Shown here: in pieces, positions 59,262 to 64,000 of the stretch
Layout of the letters: every line of letters begins with the position of its first letter
How positions within the stretch are numbered: the stretch's first letter is position 1
Source: Symbiodinium microadriaticum
Lineage: Eukaryota > Sar > Dinophyceae > Suessiales > Symbiodiniaceae
Reading direction: 5' to 3'
Length of the DNA: 64,000 nt
Assembly (NCBI GenBank): GCA_001939145.1
Contig: LSRX01000421.1
Span: forward strand, 378,082-442,081
The notes under the pieces: model-generated
What the model saw: only the letters and a program-made list of their open reading frames with translations
Told to the model about the DNA's origin: nothing
Databases searched by the model: none
Made by a program: the position numbers and the translations under genes

Positions 59262-60149
59262 GACTCGTTGTTCTGGCTATGTCGCATGCTGCTTCCTGCG
59301 ACACTACGATTTCCTCAGCCGGTGGTAGGCTCCGATGTCATGTCAATGTCGTCTTTATGAAAGGAGCCAATGGCTTCAACGGCAGGGCCGGCTCTTCGGC
59401 TTGGCAGCATTCATGTCTACCGATGCTGTCCTAGTCCTGGAAGTATGATCTGGCCCGCGCCTCTCAGGTCCAAATTCCGACACTGGCTGAGGCCCTCTTC
59501 GCGGCGCCTGGGGGCGAAAAATGCTGTCGGATCCCGTGTGCGTATGGCGCAACACTTGTCTGTTCGCTGATCTTGGTTGCACACAAAAAAATGCAATAGC
59601 CATCGCTGGCTCGGTGTCGGGTTCAAGGAGTGGTTGCTTAGCCCGTGTGCTGCCGCCCGCAATCGGAGAACCCTGATCTGTATTATCTTCACCTCTTCGA
59701 CTGCCCTACTTGTGAAAGGAGCTTTCCTTCGCACCGGGGTCATTCGTCTTGCACAGGTCGATCCCCCAGATATGCACGCACCTGACCAGCGCTTTGCTGC
59801 ATCGAGGCTGCACGCATCACTACATTTCTTGGTCCGCAGACACTTGTTTTACCCTTCCTGCTTGCTGCAATCAGGATGCCCCTGGGAGCAAACAGCTGCA
59901 GTGTGCAAAGGCCCGCAGCATATACGGCGAGCGCAGACCTGCAAGCTGTGTCTAGCAAGGACGAGGGATCAGCCTTTCTATGCGGAGTGTCAACAGATGT
60001 TGTGTTTGCGACAGCGTAACTTGCAAAAGAGCTTGCAGGAAAGCAGACACAGCGCGAGTCAGACAGGGACACTTCATGCCTATGCCTGTTTGCATGTAAG
60101 TCTGTAACTGTCTACAGACACGAACATGCACATTTGCATATCCGTCCAT

Positions 60150-60310
60150 GCGTACATACATGCATGCATCCAGCATCCGTCCATCCGTCCGTTCAGCCAT
60201 GCATGCATGCCTGCCTGCCTGCCTGCCTGCCTGCATACATACGTGCGTGCAAACGTACATCCGGACATCCATCCATTCCCCCATCCATCCCTCCCTCCGT
60301 CCCTGCCTGC
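60150..60310. repeat. CATG / CCTG / CATC tetranucleotide compound microsatellite
   Basis: Blocks of CATG, CATCCGTC, CCTG and CATC units follow each other. Confidence 0.9.
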
Positions 60311-61984
60311 CGTGCCTGCATACACATCACATCACACGCATTATGATAAAGCAGAGGTTACTAGCACATCACATGACACCACACAACACGACACAGCATC
60401 ACATCACATTGCATTGCCTTACATCACATTACATTACATCATACATACGAACAAACAAACATAACAAACAAACAACAACGAACAAAACATAAAACTAACC
60501 GGCAAACAAGCAAACAGACAAACAGACGGGCAAACAAACAAAGAAACATACATACATAAATAAATACATGCCTCAGAATAGGGACGACAAAAGCTAGGTC
60601 AAGCAAGCGCAGGCAGGATAGACAAAATGACAGCACGGCATTGCGTACCAGGTCGAACAGACCTTAGAGTCCATGCATTGCCAAAGAGCGATGCAGAAGC
60701 GTTGTGGTTATGCTGGCAAAAGCCTGCCATTGCTGTGTTGCTTAAACCGACGCTGGGAACCCTGGGAATCCTGCCAGGTGCGCAAGCACATGCAGAGAGC
60801 GCATGCATTGAGATTGCACAGTGCAACTTTACGCGCAAATTGGTGAACGACAACTCCCGAAAGCTCCACAGAGCTAGCTGTCGTGACATACATGCATAAG
60901 CATGCATACATACATACAGACATACATACGTACATATCTACGAATTAATATGCATACATACAGATTCATACATGCCTGCATACATACGAACCAGCAAAAC
61001 ACGCTGTGTATGCTCCTTCACATACTCGTTCACTCAGTAATTCACTTAATTGCTCACTTAGTCTAGCTGCCAAGGTGGCTAGTTGGTCCCATAGCTAGTT
61101 TGTCTCTAGCCGGCTATTTTGTTTAGCAGCCCGGCAAACATTTAGCAGTGCGCTAGATAGGATGCTAGATAGCTCGCTACTTAGCAGTAGCCCTGTTCAT
61201 CCAAAGCTTCCCTCGAAACGGCGGTTCGCTGCATCAAAGACTCGATGATGCATGATCTTAAACTACGTCTCTGCAGCCCTTAGCCGCGTCAGGGATCTAG
61301 CACCTTCACGGCTTTACGGCTCAGATCCCCTCAAGAATGACAATTGAGCCACAAATATCAAACAGGCTGTATGGTGCTTCGCTTAAGATATCCTCATACA
61401 AAGATTTCCATGAGACTCGCGCCGCATGTGATTGTTGTTGGGATTCTCGTGTAGTGAATTAGTTTATCCAATTGGGTTCCGTGCCCTGCAGCTGGAGAGT
61501 CTGGCCGGAAAAAGGCGTATTTGCTTCTCAGCTCGTTGGCGTGTTGGCTGGTTGGTCAGTCAGTCAAGTGATTGAGTAGTTAGTGGCAGCTGCCTGGCTA
61601 GGTAGCTAGCCGGCCCGCCATCGCTCACTCGGAAAGCAAACTACTGGGTTGGTACGGTAGTTTGTTTGCTTGTTCAGCTACTCGTTACATGTCGAGCAGG
61701 GTGCACACATGGATTTATGATGTCTTAACACTTGCGCATGCAAGCGCCCAGCGCATTAAAAAGCGTTAATCTGTTGATCGGTCTAGCCTGTTGGACATGC
61801 ACAATACACAAACCCGTATGTTGTCGATAATCCGATGTTGGTATGGAGAGAGACGAGAAGAGGACAGAAGAAATAGTCATGTGCTGGTATGGATTAAGAC
61901 AAGAGAGGTAGGAGAGCAGAAAGAGAAGATAGATGAAGCGGGAACATTCCCGACATAACGGGTGGGCACAGGCACAAGGGAACA

Positions 61985-62020
61985 CGAGAGAGAGAGAGAG
62001 AAAGAGAGAAAGAGACATCC

Positions 62021-62051
<31 letters not shown>

Positions 62052-62052
62052 C
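61985..62052. repeat. (GA)n dinucleotide microsatellite, interrupted
   Basis: GA units with AAAGAGA and CATCC interruptions. Confidence 0.9.
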
Positions 62053-63335
62053 GGAGATAGAAGAACATGCAGAGACCAATCAGGATGCATCGGTCAAAGA
62101 TTCCCGACCTCTTTCGTCCGCGCACCATCCGGCGCCTGGAAGCATGCAAGCTAGATTGCGCTAACTTGCGGGGAGTGGCAAGACTGCAAGTCAAGAGCAT
62201 GAGACAGGCAGCGTCTGGAACTTTTAACTCGTTACCATGCTCCCTCGAGAGTCCTCCAACTTGGGGCAGTAAGCGAAAGGAGGCAGCTTTGGCCTCACGT
62301 CATACTTGCGCAAGTTGATCCTGCGCTCCGAAACCATGCTAGTTCCAGAAGCCGAGCCTCGTCAATTCCTCACCGGCTCGACCCAGCCTCGCTGCATTAT
62401 CTTATGACTACACCACTCGAAAGCCCCAAGCGAATTCAGCTGTGGACTGTCCATAGTCATCTGCACCGAAACATACTAGAGAACCCTGGCAGATCAGAGC
62501 CTCGGCCCAACGACCAGGCAAAACAGCAAAAGATATCAAATGCGTTGATCCTCAGAAGTATGCAGTGTGACGTAGGCCACAGCTCACCTGCGTGATGCGC
62601 TGTGGTAACCTGCCAAGGTTTTCCAAGCCATCAGCCCCCAAGCGCCCTTCCAGTGACAGCGAGCATGCTGGGCATCAGCTACGCGTGCCTCCTGGAGGGA
62701 CGCGGTGGAGGCGAGGCTCGCAGAGTGGGGGTGCCTCGCAATCTCAAGAATGCTGGGCGGCCACGCAGCATTTGTCTTTCCCGACTTTCACGCCACATTG
62801 TGACTAACACACACAGCTGGTCTTGCATCCAAGGTCAAGCATCGTCGTGCATACAGTGCCTACAGTAATGCCTACGGGCCTGCATCAGCATTCGACGACA
62901 TCTTCTGGCCGAGCCGATCGGACAAGACATCCTGACGTCCAAGCAATGCTTTGTCGCGTCGGCTATGCCCTGGGCCTAGGACAGTGCAAAGATAGTAGGA
63001 GTGATACGAATCCGGTCGACAACCTTCCCAGAGTCTCTCGGAGGCACAAATGTCTCTCTGCTGAACGTGACTCTCGAAAGTACAGGAAAAGGATAAAAGG
63101 GGTGTTTGCAACGATCCGTTCCGAGGTGGCACCTCGCCAACGAACATCTGAACTCTCAGCCCAAAGGCCCAAAGCGCACGTCTTCTTCACAAGTACCACA
63201 CTGCTCCAAAACTGGGTGGGTCATGCCAACAGCATGCGATGCTCTGCCTCCCCACGTCCCTGAGAATGACAAAAGCATCGCTTCTAGAGCCTACAATGCA
63301 GCCACTGGTTGAATGCCCTATGGCCCATGGCCTAA

Positions 63336-63739
63336 TCACACGCCCGCACGAGAAATCTTGGGGAAGCTGGAAATTAAGGCCGCAGCTCCAAGCTCCTGGG
63401 TCAGCCACGGCACTGCCCGCGGCAGACCTGTTGAGGCAGCCTCCGCCGGTTTCGCACACAATGACGATGCGAACGCTGCGACAAAAGGACTCATTTCTCC
63501 CTGAAAGTGCAGGGTCACAGCGACTCTGGAGCTGTGCTTGGCCGGGCCTCGTAGCCCAGTCGCCCATTCTGCCCGCAGCCCCAGGTAAACACCGCCCCCG
63601 CGCTTTCCTCCATCTGGGACACTCGGATCTGCAAATAGTTTAACTGCTGGCGCCTCATCAAAGCTGGCTGCGACCATGTGGCTTTCGCCGCAGGCAACCA
63701 CCTGAAGAGCAACGCTGAGTGTTCGAAAAGCAGAAGCAT
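63336..63739 (-). CDS. RCC1-repeat protein, C-terminal part
   Basis: RCC1 repeats build seven-bladed propellers found in Ran exchange factors and many scaffold proteins. After a CAG|G acceptor the minus strand reads VVACGESHMVAAS (from 63702), and then, in another frame, GAVFTWGCGQNGRLGY (63598-63551). Together these give the classic repeat: VxCGxxHxxA, then G-x-V-x-x-W-G-x-G-x-x-G-x-L-G. A short intron must join them. A further segment after TTTCAG|G reads GEMSPFVAAFASSLCAKPAE and ends in a stop at 63336; it may be the C-terminus. One repeat is seen; the rest lies beyond the right edge or in unrecognised exons. Confidence 0.6.
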
Positions 63740-64000
63740 CCTGCGAGTGCGGCCTATCCTGCCAAGACCTCCTCTGATGCGCTAGCCGCTAGCCGCTGGA
63801 AGTAACTCAAAGAACGTACCAGCCAAGAACGAACCAAACGAGCCAAGGTCATGCAAGTCCTCAGCCTCTAAGACTGCTGTGGTCAACACGGATTGCTGCT
63901 GCCAGGCAGCTTCTGCTATATGCTTGTCGTGTCTTAATCCCAGGACAGGCTGCCTTCTGTTTGGTGCAACTCATATCAAACAACACACAACATGACAAGT

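Larger units (their letters stand above)
59300..63300. other. Gene-poor stretch with microsatellites
   Basis: No recognised gene. It contains CATG/CCTG/ATCC tetranucleotide tracts (60150-60310), ACATC and ACAA-type tracts (60360-60570), TACA tracts (60895-60985), degenerate GCTAG-rich sequence (61050-61200 and 61550-61660) and (GA)n (61985-62052). The 62592-63200 part has overlapping frames on both strands of uncertain value. Confidence 0.45.

Overview
This is a eukaryotic nuclear window, most probably from a dinoflagellate (Suessiales or Symbiodiniaceae fit best; the species cannot be named). The reasons are: genes split into many small exons; introns that mostly start with GC or GA rather than GT and end in AG directly followed by G; every recognisable gene on the minus strand; abundant microsatellites; a decayed retrotransposon with gag and a DSGA protease; and plastid-targeting-like features (an AFVG motif, then an Arg/Ser-rich stretch, a hydrophobic segment and basic residues). 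There are two assembly gaps of N, at 19543-20430 and 32534-33053. No bacterial-style operons, rRNA, tRNA or CRISPR arrays were seen.

Layout in the direction of transcription (right to left). 63.7-63.3 kb: the end of an RCC1-repeat protein. 59.3-58.6 kb: a short ankyrin-like gene. 57.1-51.6 kb: a tocopherol (vitamin E) block. It holds tocopherol cyclase (VTE1), gamma-tocopherol methyltransferase (VTE4) and homogentisate phytyltransferase (VTE2/HPT), in that order and on one strand. The VTE1 C-terminus and the VTE4 N-terminus lie in one uninterrupted reading frame without any Met, so they look translationally fused through an internal plastid-targeting-like linker. 49.6-46.4 kb: a TBC-domain Rab GAP of the TBC1D12/14 type. 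43.1-36.1 kb: a DASH-type cryptochrome/photolyase with a C-terminal extension. 34-25 kb: several uncharacterised, coding-looking minus-strand exon groups. 19.3-16.6 kb: the retrotransposon. 12.9-11.1 kb: an uncharacterised Pro/Ala/Ser-rich protein. 10.4-9.1 kb: a minisatellite of about 80 bp. 3.0-1.6 kb: the middle part of an importin-5 (karyopherin beta-3) gene. 342-1: the start of another protein that runs off the left edge.

How the genes fit together. HPT makes 2-methyl-6-phytylbenzoquinol from homogentisate and phytyl diphosphate, VTE1 closes the chromanol ring, and VTE4 methylates gamma- to alpha-tocopherol. Three of the four core plastid steps therefore lie in 5.5 kb; the VTE3 methyltransferase was not found. 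The neighbouring photolyase/cryptochrome is another light-stress function, but nothing in the sequence links the two. Exon limits given here were worked out by eye from frame, splice AG|G signals and remembered family motifs, so small exons are missing and boundaries may be off by a few codons.
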